Part shown: one piece after another, positions 43,891 to 53,949 of the stretch
How the letters are laid out: the number at the start of each line of letters is the position of its first letter
Numbering within the stretch: the stretch's first letter is position 1
Assembly: GCF_007830295.1 (NCBI RefSeq)
Contig: NZ_VLKC01000001.1
Span: 515,773-579,772 of the forward strand
Direction: 5' to 3'
Origin: Sporomusa sp. KB1
GTDB lineage: Bacteria > Bacillota > Negativicutes > Sporomusales > Sporomusaceae
Length of the DNA stretch: 64,000 bases
The notes under the pieces: generated by a model
What the model saw: only the letters and a program-made list of their open reading frames with translations
Told to the model about the DNA's origin: nothing
The model's database searches: none
Program-made: the position numbers and the translations under genes

Positions 43891-43975
43891 CATTATGTGC
43901 GCTCCTACCAGCTTTCATACCATGCAAAAACAGGGCGCGAAAATCCGCGCCCTGCCTGGAAATATATGCAACTAT
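43891..43975. repeat. Left copy of the 85-bp direct repeat bounding the catabolic island
   Basis: Matches 61019-61103 at 83 of 85 positions in direct orientation. It contains a CAGGGCGCG...CGCGCCCTG hairpin (a gatB-side terminator in the other copy) and, on the minus strand, an AGGAG plus ATG that could start the CPBP gene. Differences are single bases at about 43946 and 43965. Confidence 0.9.
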
Positions 43976-44036
43976 GGTTTCGTGCTATTGATAGACGGCT
44001 CGTTAAAAATACCTTAGGTGAAATTCCATGACTCAT

Positions 44037-45239
44037 TCAGGGATTATCTTTTAATTTGCACCATGAGATAATACTTGTTATTACAAGTACGACACCTGTA
44101 CATACGAAAATCAATGGGATACTCATCCACGAACTTGCTATACCACCAAGAGCCGGTCCAATCATTTGGCCAATCTGATTGGCCGTCGTTGTTAAGCCAA
44201 AAGCACGACCACGAAAATCGCTATCTGTACAAGTTACAACAATAGTGTTAATAGTAGGATAAATTCCTGCCAGAAATAGGCCAAAAATAAATTGCAACAA
44301 ACCGAATTGCCACAGCTCTTTTATAAACAAGTGAGCTATATTTATTAACCCTGCACCGCTAAAGACAATGATTAATATGTTAATAAAACCTTTCTTTTGC
44401 CCAATGTTTCCCCAAAACGGAGCCGCTATTATCCCAGCAACCCCAATTAGTGAAAAAATTATCCCGGAAGAAAGAACAGCACCTTCGAGCCTGCCTTGGA
44501 GATTAGTAACATAAAGAGTTATGAACGGTTGACGTATCATTACCGCAACTTGAACAACCAACAATAATCCCAACATCATTAAAAGGACGTGGTTGGTGCT
44601 AGCAACTTTAAGATCCGACAATACATTACTTGCTGTCGTTTCCGCCACAGACTTACCTTCTTTTACAAACATCAAAACGGCTATAGTCGCTAAAAATACT
44701 CCTAATGCAGCCGCAACAAAAGATAACCGCATACCAAAAAAATGAGACAAAACTCCACCAAAAAGCGGCCCCAATATCCCACCGGTTGAACTAGCTGTCT
44801 GCATAATACCAAGGCTCCAACCCATTCTTTCTTTGGGTGCAGATGATGCTACAAGGGCGATAGAGGCCGGAACAAACCCACTGGAAAACCCTTGAAGAAT
44901 TCTTACTGCTAGCAATTCTAAAGGCGATCTGACAAATGCGCCAAAGAAATATACCACTGCCAAACAAAGTCCCGAGCGAATCACCATTTTACGTTTCCCG
45001 TAACGATCCGCGAGTGCTCCCCAATAGGGAGCCATTATAGCACCCACGAAAAATGTAACCGAGAATACCAAACCGGACCACATATTTACCGTGTCCGCAC
45101 TTCCTCCCAACTCAAACAAATACAGTGGGAGGAAAGGAACTACCATCGTATAGCTCGAAGAAGCCAAGATTACCCCCAGCCATAAGATGACCAGTTCGCG
45201 TTTGTACTGCTCCAAAATTTCACCGCTCTCCTGACCCAC
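44037..45239 (-). CDS. MFS drug-type efflux transporter
   Basis: 400 residues, twelve membrane helices and the DHA1 signatures GALADRYGKRKMVIRSG (motif A) and RILQGFSSGFVPASIALVAS (motif B/C-like). This resembles MdtG/YttB-like multidrug or metabolite exporters. It is the last gene of a minus-strand cluster after an Fe-alcohol dehydrogenase and an OFA antiporter (gaps 105 and 75 bp), so export of a catabolic intermediate or toxic by-product is possible. Confidence 0.88.
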   Translation of the reverse strand: MGQESGEILEQYKRELVILWLGVILASSSYTMVVPFLPLYLFELGGSADTVNMWSGLVFSVTFFVGAIMAPYWGALADRYGKRKMVIRSGLCLAVVYFFGAFVRSPLELLAVRILQGFSSGFVPASIALVASSAPKERMGWSLGIMQTASSTGGILGPLFGGVLSHFFGMRLSFVAAALGVFLATIAVLMFVKEGKSVAETTASNVLSDLKVASTNHVLLMMLGLLLVVQVAVMIRQPFITLYVTNLQGRLEGAVLSSGIIFSLIGVAGIIAAPFWGNIGQKKGFINILIIVFSGAGLINIAHLFIKELWQFGLLQFIFGLFLAGIYPTINTIVVTCTDSDFRGRAFGLTTTANQIGQMIGPALGGIASSWMSIPLIFVCTGVVLVITSIISWCKLKDNP

Positions 45240-45344
45240 TTTTACCGGTAAAAAACAACAACGGTTATTACTGCCTTATATATCCGGGTACAACAAATAA
45301 AAGTTTCGGCAAGCGTAAAGGTTTAAAGAATTAGTTCGGGATTG

Positions 45345-46505
45345 TTAACCCATTGCCGTTGTCAATATGTTTTCAACATCTTTTTCAGTGACCGTTCGTG
45401 GATTAAATGGCAACCGCCCGTATGTCATTGTATTCTTAATAATACTCGAGAAATCGCTTTCTTTTACACCGACCTCTTTTAAAGTCTGCGGAATACCCAG
45501 ATCTTCATTCAACAACTTAACGGCAGCCACCGAACGATACGCTGCATCTCTCAGTGATAAGCCCGTTACATTTTCACCGAGGGCTATTGCGATTTCCCTG
45601 AATTTTTCCATGCTAGCCATGACATTAAAACTCATAACATATGGAAGCATCAGAGCGTTAGCGACCCCATGCGGTACATGATACATCGCCCCCAAACAAT
45701 GTGCTATCCCATGAACAGCCCCCAAACCTGCTTGGGCAAAGCCCACGCCGGCCGCCAAACTTGCCAATGCCATTTTACCTCTCGTCTCCACATCACGGCC
45801 ATCAGCTACCGCCTTTCTGATGTTTTCGCCAATCAGCCGGATCGCGTGTAAACACATTGCATCTGAAAGCAGTTCCGCGTCAGTGGAAACGAAAGCCTCT
45901 ATAGCATGACATAATGCATCCATTCCCGTCGCAGCCGTCAGTGAAGGCGGCATACTTAGCTGCAATGCAGGGTCAATAATCGCCAGTTTAGGCATCATGG
46001 AATCATGGGCTACCCCAATTTTTTCGCCGGCGTCGCTGTCGGTGACAACTCCAAATGAAGTTACCTCGCTGCCTGTACCAGCGGTAGTTGGGATACAAAT
46101 CACTGGCACTGCAGGGTTATCAATGTTGCGCGTTTTTCGCATGTAATCACAAACCGATCCCGCATTGGATTGAAGCATACAAGCCAATTTAGCAGTATCC
46201 ATCGGGCTTCCGCCCCCAAAAGCAACTGCAACATCTGCACCAAACTCCTTCATTTTTGCGGCTACTCCGTCGATTGTTACAATACTTGGATCAGGCTCCA
46301 CCTCCGAAAACACCTTGACCTCTAACCCGGCGTTCTTTATTGAGTCGATCAGCATCGGGAAGGCGGCTGAATGTTCCACCATAAAGGAATCAGTCACAAA
46401 AAACACCTTCCTGGCGTTAAGCTGTTTACATTCCGCACCAAGCCTTTTGGCAACCCCTTCGCCATATAGGACCTTAGTATATAATCTAAAAACAAATTCT
46501 TTCAT
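45345..46505 (-). CDS. Iron-containing alcohol dehydrogenase
   Basis: 386 residues. The NAD-binding GGGSPMDTAK and the metal site residues of the family are present: D and H in TGMDALCHAIEAFVS and two His in GAVHGIAHCLGAMYHVPHG. It is closest in style to Fe-dependent 1,3-propanediol, butanol or 4-hydroxybutyrate dehydrogenases. It reduces or oxidises a short aldehyde/alcohol with NAD(P)H. It lies in the island between two transporters, suggesting use of a product from the imported acid. Confidence 0.93.
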   Translation of the reverse strand: MKEFVFRLYTKVLYGEGVAKRLGAECKQLNARKVFFVTDSFMVEHSAAFPMLIDSIKNAGLEVKVFSEVEPDPSIVTIDGVAAKMKEFGADVAVAFGGGSPMDTAKLACMLQSNAGSVCDYMRKTRNIDNPAVPVICIPTTAGTGSEVTSFGVVTDSDAGEKIGVAHDSMMPKLAIIDPALQLSMPPSLTAATGMDALCHAIEAFVSTDAELLSDAMCLHAIRLIGENIRKAVADGRDVETRGKMALASLAAGVGFAQAGLGAVHGIAHCLGAMYHVPHGVANALMLPYVMSFNVMASMEKFREIAIALGENVTGLSLRDAAYRSVAAVKLLNEDLGIPQTLKEVGVKESDFSSIIKNTMTYGRLPFNPRTVTEKDVENILTTAMG

Positions 46506-46580
46506 AGTAATCTTCTCCTTTTAGATATTTCTAGTCATTTCAAAAGCGTCTAAAATCGCATAGCCTTTCAACTTCATTTC

Positions 46581-47855
46581 CTACAAATTCATGCCTTTAA
46601 GTAAAGAATCTCTTTTCTTTGATTGCCAGAAAACCGCCAAAGCTAAAATTCCACCGCATATTCCAAACAGGGCGGCAATTAAAAACGCTCTAGTGTAGTC
46701 GCCTTCGGCTTCTTTGATTGCCGCTGCCAGGCGGGGACCAACAAACCCTGCAATTGAATATCCCGTAATTAAAATTCCGTAATTCAAACCAAGGTTTTTC
46801 ATACCAAACATATCTGCTGCTATAGAGGGATATATGCCTATTAGACCTCCGTAGCACAGAACAATCACTGAAACCGCCAAAGCAAAAAAACTAAAGCTGT
46901 CGACGTTGGTCATAACCAGCATCGTTATAGCCAGAAGACTGAATAAGGCAATCAAAACCGGATATCGACCGAATCGATCAGACATATAGCCCCAAAATAT
47001 TCGTCCGCAGGTATTAGCTAAAGCCATTATACTGACCAATAAAGCCGCGGTTGCCGCCGACAATTTTAAAATGTCCTGGGCAATTGACGCCACATGTCCG
47101 ATAATCATCAATCCGCATGATGTCCCTAAGAAATATATCACCCACAAAATATAGAATACCGGGTCGGCAAGCATTTCCCGCCAAGTTTTCTCCCCTTTCC
47201 CGCTTTTATTTAATGCCGACGAATTTTGGTCACTCAGTTCCCAACCAACAGGTTTATAACAACTAGGTGGACGGTCTACAAAAATAGCCCCGCAAACGAT
47301 AATTACCATATAAACAATCCCAAGAATTCGAAACGCTGAAAGAACCCCATAACTTTGGATCAGCGCATTGCCAAACGGTGCCCACACAACAGCACCAAGC
47401 CCCATGGAGGCCGCAATCAGTCCGCCAGCTAAACCTTTCTTGTCCGGAAACCATTTCACCGTATTTGCCATGGCACAAGCGTATACAGTCCCATCGCCTA
47501 ATCCCGCCAGGACGCCATAGGTCAAGTATAGCCACCCTATGGACGTGGTAAAACCGGATGCTATAATACCTGCGCCAAACAAAAGGCCTCCGGTCATTAA
47601 AACAAACCTGGGGCCGTATTGATCTTGAATTTTTCCCGCAATGACCATAGCTATCGGCATCATTATAATGTGCAGTGTAAAGGCCAGCGAAGCGTCACTC
47701 AGAGACCAACTGAACATACTTATTAATGGCTTCTGGAATACACTCCAGGCATAAGAAGCGCCAATACAAAAATCGCAAAGCGCACTTGCAAACAAAATTC
47801 CCCAGCGACTAACCATCTTATGCTTCACTACCAAACTCCCCTTTACAATTTCCAT
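46581..47855 (-). CDS. MFS carrier of the oxalate:formate antiporter (OFA) family
   Basis: 424 residues with twelve helices and typical OFA features: SYAWSVFQKPL after helix 1, GLGDGTVYACAMANTVKWFP and PDKKGLAGGLIAASMGLGAV. OFA proteins exchange small carboxylates. The first gene of the three-gene run 47855-44037. A 36-bp perfect palindrome (47990-48025) containing two ATCATATATGAT sites lies about 135 bp upstream, so it is probably under the GntR/FCD repressor encoded next to it. Confidence 0.9.
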   Translation of the reverse strand: MEIVKGSLVVKHKMVSRWGILFASALCDFCIGASYAWSVFQKPLISMFSWSLSDASLAFTLHIIMMPIAMVIAGKIQDQYGPRFVLMTGGLLFGAGIIASGFTTSIGWLYLTYGVLAGLGDGTVYACAMANTVKWFPDKKGLAGGLIAASMGLGAVVWAPFGNALIQSYGVLSAFRILGIVYMVIIVCGAIFVDRPPSCYKPVGWELSDQNSSALNKSGKGEKTWREMLADPVFYILWVIYFLGTSCGLMIIGHVASIAQDILKLSAATAALLVSIMALANTCGRIFWGYMSDRFGRYPVLIALFSLLAITMLVMTNVDSFSFFALAVSVIVLCYGGLIGIYPSIAADMFGMKNLGLNYGILITGYSIAGFVGPRLAAAIKEAEGDYTRAFLIAALFGICGGILALAVFWQSKKRDSLLKGMNL

Positions 47856-47989
47856 GAATTAGGCAATTCTATTGTTAGGTAACTAAAATCCCTGGCAATA
47901 CTCATAACTCTTCCCATTTATGATTCTCTTTTTTAGTTAATCCGGTCAAATATCCTACCTCACTTAATCTAAACTTTAATTAGTTCTTT

Positions 47990-48025
47990 GTTATAATCAT
48001 ATATGATATCATATATGATTATAAC
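47990..48025. promoter_or_regulatory. 36-bp perfect palindrome, double GntR-type operator
   Basis: Perfect dyad centred on GATATC with ATCATATATGAT in each arm, upstream of the OFA antiporter gene. The same motif is found before other island genes. Confidence 0.7.
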
Positions 48026-48110
48026 GGAATTTATATTAATATTCAATATGTGTTTTTAATATTTACTCACAGGGATTAAGTTTTTACAATTTGACATAAA
48101 CTTTGCGCAA

Positions 48111-48159
48111 AAAAAATTACCTGATGCCGTTGAAATCAACCGGCATCAGGTAATTTTTT
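48111..48159. terminator. Bidirectional terminator after the GntR gene
   Basis: ATTACCTGATGCCG / CGGCATCAGGTAAT, 14-bp stem with A-run before and T-run after. Ends the GntR transcript at 48197. Confidence 0.85.
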
Positions 48160-48196
48160 CAAATACTAAAATATATTCTGCTATGTTAAATTAAAA

Positions 48197-48862
48197 CTAA
48201 ATAGTCCTTTTTCTCTCTTGAATGGCTTTTATCGTATTCATTCTGTGGTTACGAGCAAAAGCCTCCAATTCTTCCGCCGAAGCTTTATTTTTAAACATCT
48301 CAACTAGTTTCTCATGTTCTTCAAGCGATGATTTACTTCTCTTCGGTATAAACATGAAAACGGTTCTCTGTGTCTGTGTTAGGCGCTGCCATGCTTGTTG
48401 AATAAGCTCTTGTAAATAAGCATTCCCGCACTGCTCCAAAATAACTGCATGAAATTCGTGATTTAGCCTTCCATATTCCTCAAAATCAAAATCATTAATA
48501 GCGATTTTGCTGTCTGCATTAATCTTCTCTAGCTTTTTGATACTACCACGTAATAAGGCCAAACCACCTGTAGCAGTTGCATATGCTTCAAGTATCGCTA
48601 ACACGACCATTACTTGAGAAAATTCTTTCTCATTGAAACTTTGGACAACAGGACCAATATTTTGTTTATATGAAACCAGTCCATCCGCTTCTAGCTGCCT
48701 TAGAGCTTCCCGAACAGGTATATGACTGATTTTTAACTCTTTAGCAATTTGGTCAATAACAATGCGATCCCCTGGTTCGTATACGCCCTGTAAAATTCGC
48801 TCATGAATAACCCTAAAGGCATATTCTGTTTTACTAATATTTTTTTTATCATTTATTTTCAT
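48197..48862 (-). CDS. GntR/FCD-family transcriptional regulator
   Basis: 221 residues: winged helix at 10-75 (RIVIDQIAKELKISHIPVRE then ALRQLEADGLV) and an all-helical FCD ligand domain from about 90 with metal/ligand His in HEFHAVI and near RNHRMNT. Clearly paralogous to 60095-60781 (shared KTEYAFxVI, PVREAxRQLEADGL, HRMNTxKAI). FCD regulators bind organic acids. AT-rich palindromic sites lie on both sides of the gene, at 48867-48880 in its own leader and at 48958-48999. Confidence 0.93.
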   Translation of the reverse strand: MKINDKKNISKTEYAFRVIHERILQGVYEPGDRIVIDQIAKELKISHIPVREALRQLEADGLVSYKQNIGPVVQSFNEKEFSQVMVVLAILEAYATATGGLALLRGSIKKLEKINADSKIAINDFDFEEYGRLNHEFHAVILEQCGNAYLQELIQQAWQRLTQTQRTVFMFIPKRSKSSLEEHEKLVEMFKNKASAEELEAFARNHRMNTIKAIQERKRTI

Positions 48863-48957
48863 ATCATATATTATAATAATTAAATCTTACTGAAATGTCA
48901 AATGCAACTCGATATAATATAACATTAAGACCCTCCATTCACAGGCAGTTTGACAAG

Positions 48958-48999
48958 GCGTACCAAATCATATATTATATAATATATGATTTGGTACGC
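48958..48999. promoter_or_regulatory. 42-bp perfect palindrome in the GntR/hydratase divergent region
   Basis: Two perfect 21-nt arms with the core AATCATATATTAT/ATAATATATGATT. It lies about 95 bp upstream of the GntR gene and about 150 bp upstream of the hydratase gene. A further ATCATATATTATAAT is at 48867-48881. Probably the operator of one or both GntR paralogs, though the T-run after it could also give terminator activity. Confidence 0.7.
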
Positions 49000-49149
49000 T
49001 ATTTTTCGTTGTATCGATCTTTTTAAGCTGGATTTTATTTCATAAGCCATTCAGCAAACTGGACTAATCAGGAGGTGATCATTTTATTATAAGTAGCCGT
49101 ACGGAAAGTTGGCTAGTTCAAAATAGACAAAGCATTAGGAGGTCGAAAA

Positions 49150-49941
49150 ATGTCTGGAATATCAAAACAACAAATGGATGAATGCGCAAAACTTACTATT
49201 GCAGCAGAAGACGCCCATCAAGCCATGCCTCAGTTGATTCACACATTCCCTGACTTAACTTTTGAGGAAGCGTATGCAATTCAGGATATCCGTACAAAAC
49301 TTCGTGTCGAACAAGGATTTAACGCAATTGGCTATAAGATGGGGCTTACCAGCAAAGCTAAGCAACAAATGCTTGGCCGTACTGAGCCCACTTATGGAAG
49401 ATTATTTAATTACATGCCATTGGATGAAAATGAACCTTTGGAATTTAAAAACCATATCCAGCCCAAAGTCGAAACAGAAATTGCCTTCGTAATGAAAGAC
49501 TCATTACGCGGCCAGGATATTGACATCGATACAGTCTTGAAGGCAACAGACTATATTGTTGCATCCCTGGAAATTATCGATAGCCGATACATTGATTTTA
49601 AATTTTCGTCACAAGACGGTATTGCAGACAATATTTCTGCATCACGCATCAAACTTGGCAATAAAAAAATATCCCCCTATGACACAGATTTGGCGGAACT
49701 GGGGATAAAAATCAATATTAATGGCACAGACATTGCCACTGGGAAGGGATCAGCCGTTTTAGATCATCCTGCCAATGCAGTCATCATGTTAGTAAAAATG
49801 CTGCATCGAGAAGGAAAGTTTCTAGAAGCAGGCCAGATTGTCATGACCGGAGCAGTTACTGCAGCATATAAGCTGTCAGTCGGCGATAACGTCACCGCAA
49901 CTTTTGATACTCTAGGAAAGCTGACATTAGCTGTAGTCTAA
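49150..49941 (+). CDS. 2-oxopent-4-enoate hydratase / oxalocrotonate decarboxylase-type enzyme
   Basis: 263 residues of the FAH-like hydratase-decarboxylase family (MhpD/DmpE/DmpH): AYAIQDIRTKLRVEQGFNAI, GYKMGLTSKAKQQMLG, and metal ligands in KVETEIAFVM with a later EIIDSRY. It hydrates 2-hydroxy-2,4-dienoates or decarboxylates oxalocrotonate with Mg2+. Classical aromatic meta-cleavage genes (dioxygenases) are absent, as expected in an anaerobe, so the substrate may differ. Start ATG 49150 with AGGAGGT. Single plus-strand gene with a terminator after it. Confidence 0.88.
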   Translation: MSGISKQQMDECAKLTIAAEDAHQAMPQLIHTFPDLTFEEAYAIQDIRTKLRVEQGFNAIGYKMGLTSKAKQQMLGRTEPTYGRLFNYMPLDENEPLEFKNHIQPKVETEIAFVMKDSLRGQDIDIDTVLKATDYIVASLEIIDSRYIDFKFSSQDGIADNISASRIKLGNKKISPYDTDLAELGIKININGTDIATGKGSAVLDHPANAVIMLVKMLHREGKFLEAGQIVMTGAVTAAYKLSVGDNVTATFDTLGKLTLAVV

Positions 49942-49960
49942 TTAATCCTATATTTTGTTA

Positions 49961-50004
49961 GAAAGGTACTGGAACCTTCCTTATCAGGATGTCCAGTACC
50001 TTTC
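49961..50004. terminator. Terminator after the hydratase gene
   Basis: GAAAGGTACTGGA / TCCAGTACCTTTC hairpin followed by TTTTGACTTTTTT, between convergent genes. Confidence 0.85.
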
Positions 50005-50050
50005 TTTTGACTTTTTTGAAATGTTCTATCATAAATTCATTCTTTAAGCG

Positions 50051-52027
50051 TTAGAGTTTAAACGTATTAACAGCGTTTTGCAAATCCTCCGCCAATTTAG
50101 CCAAAGCTTGGCTGGAAGATGCAATTTCTTCCATTGAAGCAGATTGTTCTTCGGTGGATGCAGAAATATTCTGGGATTGACTTCCAATCTCCTGACTAGC
50201 AGCGTTTACTTCCTGCACAGCATTTAGTACTTGACCGCTAATTGCCGCCAATTGGGATAATTCCTCGGCTGTTCCTTGAGCGATTACCGCAACCTCTTTT
50301 ACTTGCTCCATAATGTCAGTAAAAGCCCCACCCGCCTGATCAACTACTTCTGTACCTATTTTCACTTCTACAGTTCCTTCTTTCATTGCCAAAACGGCGG
50401 TGTCGGTTTTAGCCTGAATGTCTGTGATAAGTGAAGTTATCTGTTTCGCAGCGTTCTGGGAATCCTCTGCAAGTTTCCGTACCTCGTCGGCAACAACGGC
50501 AAATCCCCGCCCATGTTCACCTGCCCGAGCGGCTTCTATTGCGGCGTTGAGAGCTAATAGGTTAGTTTGACCTGCAATGCTCCCTATGGTTTCGACGATT
50601 CTACCTATTTCTTTGGAATGTTCACCCAGCTCACCTACAATCTTTGCCGAATTTTCTACTGTAAACTGGATCTTATCCATCTGCTTGATTGCGGTATCCA
50701 CTGCCTCGTTTCCGCCGGTTGCTGCCCCGACTGCCTTTTTGACAATATGAACAGTGTCAGTAGCATTGCTCGCTCCTTGCTGGGCTCTTCCTGTTATTTG
50801 TTCGACCAGACTTAATGCCTTAGTGACAGCTATTGATTGTCTTTCTGTTCCTTGGGCAGTTTGAGCAATCGACATCGCCACTTGGTTGGCTGCCTGTGCC
50901 GATTGTTCCGCACTGGCAGTGAGTTCTTCCGATGATGCTGCAACCTGTTCCGTAGCGCCAAGAATTCGTTGGACTAATTCGCGTAAATTGTCTGTCATCT
51001 GTACGAAACTTTGTCCCAGATTGCCAATCTCATCATTAGACACAATATTGAGCTTTGTCAACCTAATATCCCCTTGCGCCACCTTATTGGCTACTGTTTC
51101 TATTTCCCGTATTGGTTTTGCAATGCGTCGCGCATACCATGCAATAAACCCTGCCACGATCACCAAAACAATAACAATCGTAAGTAACGAGATGGTCTTC
51201 AATGCTGAAACACTACCGGTAATCTCATTAACAGGCACAGTTATCCCTAACGACCAATTGACACCGGGTACGGACGCAAACGCTGTAAATTGTTCAATGT
51301 TTTGGGAGTCATAATAGAGGGTAAAACCTTTTTCTCCGTTTATCATACTTGTTATCATTTCTTTTTGTTTATCATCGGCTTTGCTATCATTCAAGCTGTT
51401 CTGTTTGAAAACGACCTCTTTATCTGGATGTATAATGAACAAGCCATCCCCCTGAATCACAAAGGCATATCCTGTTTGGCCGACCTTCAGTTCCAAAATT
51501 CGCTTAGCTAAGTCATCCATATTGATCGTCCCGTATAGTACCCCAATGATCTTCCCCTCGACTTTAACAGGTATTTCTACTGCAGTAATCATATGCCCTG
51601 TCGACTTGGAAATTATGGGGTTGGTAATTACTGTCTCTCCTTTTACGGCTCTTTGAAAAGCTTCACGGTCTGCTAAACTCCCTGTAGCGCCAGCAGAATT
51701 ATAGAAAGAGCCTGACGGAACTGCAAAACCAATCGCCTCATAGACCTTATTTCCTTTTACTGCATCTGCCATATATGGCACCATCGCTTCCGGATTTCCA
51801 CTGCGAACGATGGGAGCATAGGACATCATTGTTAATTCCATCTTCCGCGCTTCGAGCCAGTTACCCACATCTTCACTTGAATTATTCGCCAATACTGAAA
51901 CATTTTGAGTAATGTTCTCGAACAAAAGCTCTTTAGCCTTCCAATAATTAAGTCCCCCTAAAGTAGTAAGCGCCACTAAAAAAAGAATTAGGAAAGTAGC
52001 CGTAAGCTTTACCTGTATGCTGTTCAT
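50051..52027 (-). CDS. Cache-domain methyl-accepting chemotaxis protein
   Basis: I start at ATG 52027 ([20 protein letters not shown]), behind AGGAGGC, giving 658 residues. A helix at 8-30, a dCache sensor at about 35-270 ([40 protein letters not shown]), a second helix at about 275-300 and a HAMP domain follow. The cytoplasmic signalling tip is [20 protein letters not shown]. The sensor senses carboxylates or amino acids in many homologs. A TATATCATATATTGTA site lies about 105 bp upstream, which ties it to the island regulon, so it probably detects the compound the island consumes. Confidence 0.92.
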   Translation of the reverse strand: MNSIQVKLTATFLILFLVALTTLGGLNYWKAKELLFENITQNVSVLANNSSEDVGNWLEARKMELTMMSYAPIVRSGNPEAMVPYMADAVKGNKVYEAIGFAVPSGSFYNSAGATGSLADREAFQRAVKGETVITNPIISKSTGHMITAVEIPVKVEGKIIGVLYGTINMDDLAKRILELKVGQTGYAFVIQGDGLFIIHPDKEVVFKQNSLNDSKADDKQKEMITSMINGEKGFTLYYDSQNIEQFTAFASVPGVNWSLGITVPVNEITGSVSALKTISLLTIVIVLVIVAGFIAWYARRIAKPIREIETVANKVAQGDIRLTKLNIVSNDEIGNLGQSFVQMTDNLRELVQRILGATEQVAASSEELTASAEQSAQAANQVAMSIAQTAQGTERQSIAVTKALSLVEQITGRAQQGASNATDTVHIVKKAVGAATGGNEAVDTAIKQMDKIQFTVENSAKIVGELGEHSKEIGRIVETIGSIAGQTNLLALNAAIEAARAGEHGRGFAVVADEVRKLAEDSQNAAKQITSLITDIQAKTDTAVLAMKEGTVEVKIGTEVVDQAGGAFTDIMEQVKEVAVIAQGTAEELSQLAAISGQVLNAVQEVNAASQEIGSQSQNISASTEEQSASMEEIASSSQALAKLAEDLQNAVNTFKL

Positions 52028-52128
52028 AAGTTGCCTCCTATCTTTTCGCCTATTATCGCATACATTAATAAGTAAGCACCTCCAAATAAAATTATAAATA
52101 GCCGTCAAAAGATATACAATGTATGGCT

Positions 52129-52146
52129 ATATCATATATTGTATTC
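52129..52146. promoter_or_regulatory. ATATCATATATTGTAT site upstream of the chemoreceptor
   Basis: One half-dyad of the island operator motif, about 105 bp before the ATG at 52027. Confidence 0.45.
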
Positions 52147-52242
52147 ACCAAAGATGTTAATTCTCCTGCACTATTACCATTTTTATCTATCTTTTATATA
52201 ATAAGGGCCTCTTTATATCAGTTCGTTAATTGGGCTGCATTA

Positions 52243-52275
52243 GAAAAAAATCCGTAGACTGCAATGTCTCCGGAT
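52243..52275 (-). terminator. Terminator of the SSS transporter gene
   Basis: On the minus strand ATCCGGAGAC...GTCTACGGAT is followed by a run of seven T. It lies 80 bp downstream of the stop codon at 52356. Confidence 0.75.
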
Positions 52276-52355
52276 CATTAATGCTCAGCCGAGTCGAGAA
52301 AGACGTAGATTTTGCACATTATAGAATGGAACACTACAGCACTTTACCGATATGA

Positions 52356-53783
52356 TCAGTTCTGTCTAATTTTTTTATGTCCCAATATCATTCCTATTAT
52401 TATAATGATAGCGCTTACTCCTAAACCGATAAACAACGGGTCTATTGGTGGATTCAAAATTACCGCACCAAGTATTGCTATTACTGTACTTAAAACCATG
52501 GAAGATACTGCCCACCCGGGCGTCAGCCTGCCTGGAAAAAATATAGCTAATGTAAGCGGCAGTAGAATACCTGCCCCCCGCAAAGTCATAGACATATAAT
52601 TCCAGCCTAATACCTGCGAATCTAGGTTCACTATAGCTATAATAGAAGCGACACATATCACTAGCAGTACAGTCATGCGATTAACCCACAATACGGTTTT
52701 GTTAGTTGTAATATGCAGCAAATCATAGCAAAAGTCTTTAGAAACCATTGTACCAATCCCGAGTGCCAGTCCCCCAATTGATCCAATAAGAGACAATAAT
52801 ATTCCCGCAATACCCACCCCGCCCAACCAAGCAGGCTGATATTGGAGCAGGTATGTTGGCAAAACTAAAATTGGTAAAACATCAGGATGCGTAGCATGCA
52901 TAAACATCGCAATAGCTATAGATGGCAGACCAACAGGAATTACAACCAATGCAGCTGTAAACGCACCTATTGCTGCTGTGCGTGAATCCGAAGCAGAAAA
53001 AATGGCTTGAATATAAGTTTGTGTACAAAGAATACCAACAATAAGGGAAAAAAGGTTGCCAAGACCTGCCCAAATGCCTTTACCAAAAAGGCTAAACCAT
53101 GGCTGAGCAGGAAAAATCACCTCAAAATTTTGTATCCCCTGCAGATCGACAAATGCCACCCCGCCTGCCGCAAACAATGTTATCCAGATAATGATAAGTT
53201 TCATCATTCCAGATACTCCAGCGCCTTTCATCCCGCCAAAAAAAACATAAGCAGCGACCAATATCATAAGAATCAATGCGGCTAACCATTCCGTAATCCC
53301 AAATAGCGCCGCTATAATCATGATTCCAGGCAAGCAGCTTGCTACAGCACTAAACAAAATACCAATGGATGAAACCGCACTAGCCAGAGGTCCTGCCATT
53401 TTTCCGTAATTAAGCACAAGATACTGCGGAATCGTTTCCAGCCCAGTCCTACGCAGTGGACGGGCATAAAACAATCCCATTAAAATAAATGCAATTCCTG
53501 ACCCTAACGTGAACCACCACGCCGTAAATCCCAGCGTAAATGCCAATTGTGCCGTTCCTATCGTAGCACCGCCGCCAACAACCGTTCCGGCAATGCTTCC
53601 CGCAATTAACGTCACTCCTGAGGACCGTCCTGCTAAACTATATCCTTCAGCCGACTTTACTTTGCGTGCTGAATACATACCGCTCCCAATCACAACTACA
53701 ATCGTAATAACCAAACTGACTAAATGTACATAAGTAAGTTCCACGTAATCACCAGCTTGCCATATTTTTGAAGTAAATTCCAT
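52356..53783 (-). CDS. Sodium:solute symporter (SSS) family protein
   Basis: 475 residues, about thirteen hydrophobic helices, and the SSS pattern GRSSGVTLIAGSIAGTVVGG, then IGTAQLAFTLGFTAWWFTLG near helices 2-3 and a Gly-rich helix 8-9 region. These carriers import organic acids, amino acids, sugars or vitamins with Na+. A closer ligand is not evident. It follows the 2-enoate reductase gene by 166 bp on the same strand. Confidence 0.9.
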   Translation of the reverse strand: MEFTSKIWQAGDYVELTYVHLVSLVITIVVVIGSGMYSARKVKSAEGYSLAGRSSGVTLIAGSIAGTVVGGGATIGTAQLAFTLGFTAWWFTLGSGIAFILMGLFYARPLRRTGLETIPQYLVLNYGKMAGPLASAVSSIGILFSAVASCLPGIMIIAALFGITEWLAALILMILVAAYVFFGGMKGAGVSGMMKLIIIWITLFAAGGVAFVDLQGIQNFEVIFPAQPWFSLFGKGIWAGLGNLFSLIVGILCTQTYIQAIFSASDSRTAAIGAFTAALVVIPVGLPSIAIAMFMHATHPDVLPILVLPTYLLQYQPAWLGGVGIAGILLSLIGSIGGLALGIGTMVSKDFCYDLLHITTNKTVLWVNRMTVLLVICVASIIAIVNLDSQVLGWNYMSMTLRGAGILLPLTLAIFFPGRLTPGWAVSSMVLSTVIAILGAVILNPPIDPLFIGLGVSAIIIIIGMILGHKKIRQN

Positions 53784-53949
53784 CCAATTTCGTCCACGAT
53801 CAATACTTCATGATTGGAGATGGTTTTATGGATTCATACTAACAGTATACTAAAATCACTTTTTATACAATCACGAAAACATTTGCTGGAACTTCCACAT
53901 CCTACCTACGATTTATGCTATAATCTCTAGAACTTTCGCACACCACTTG

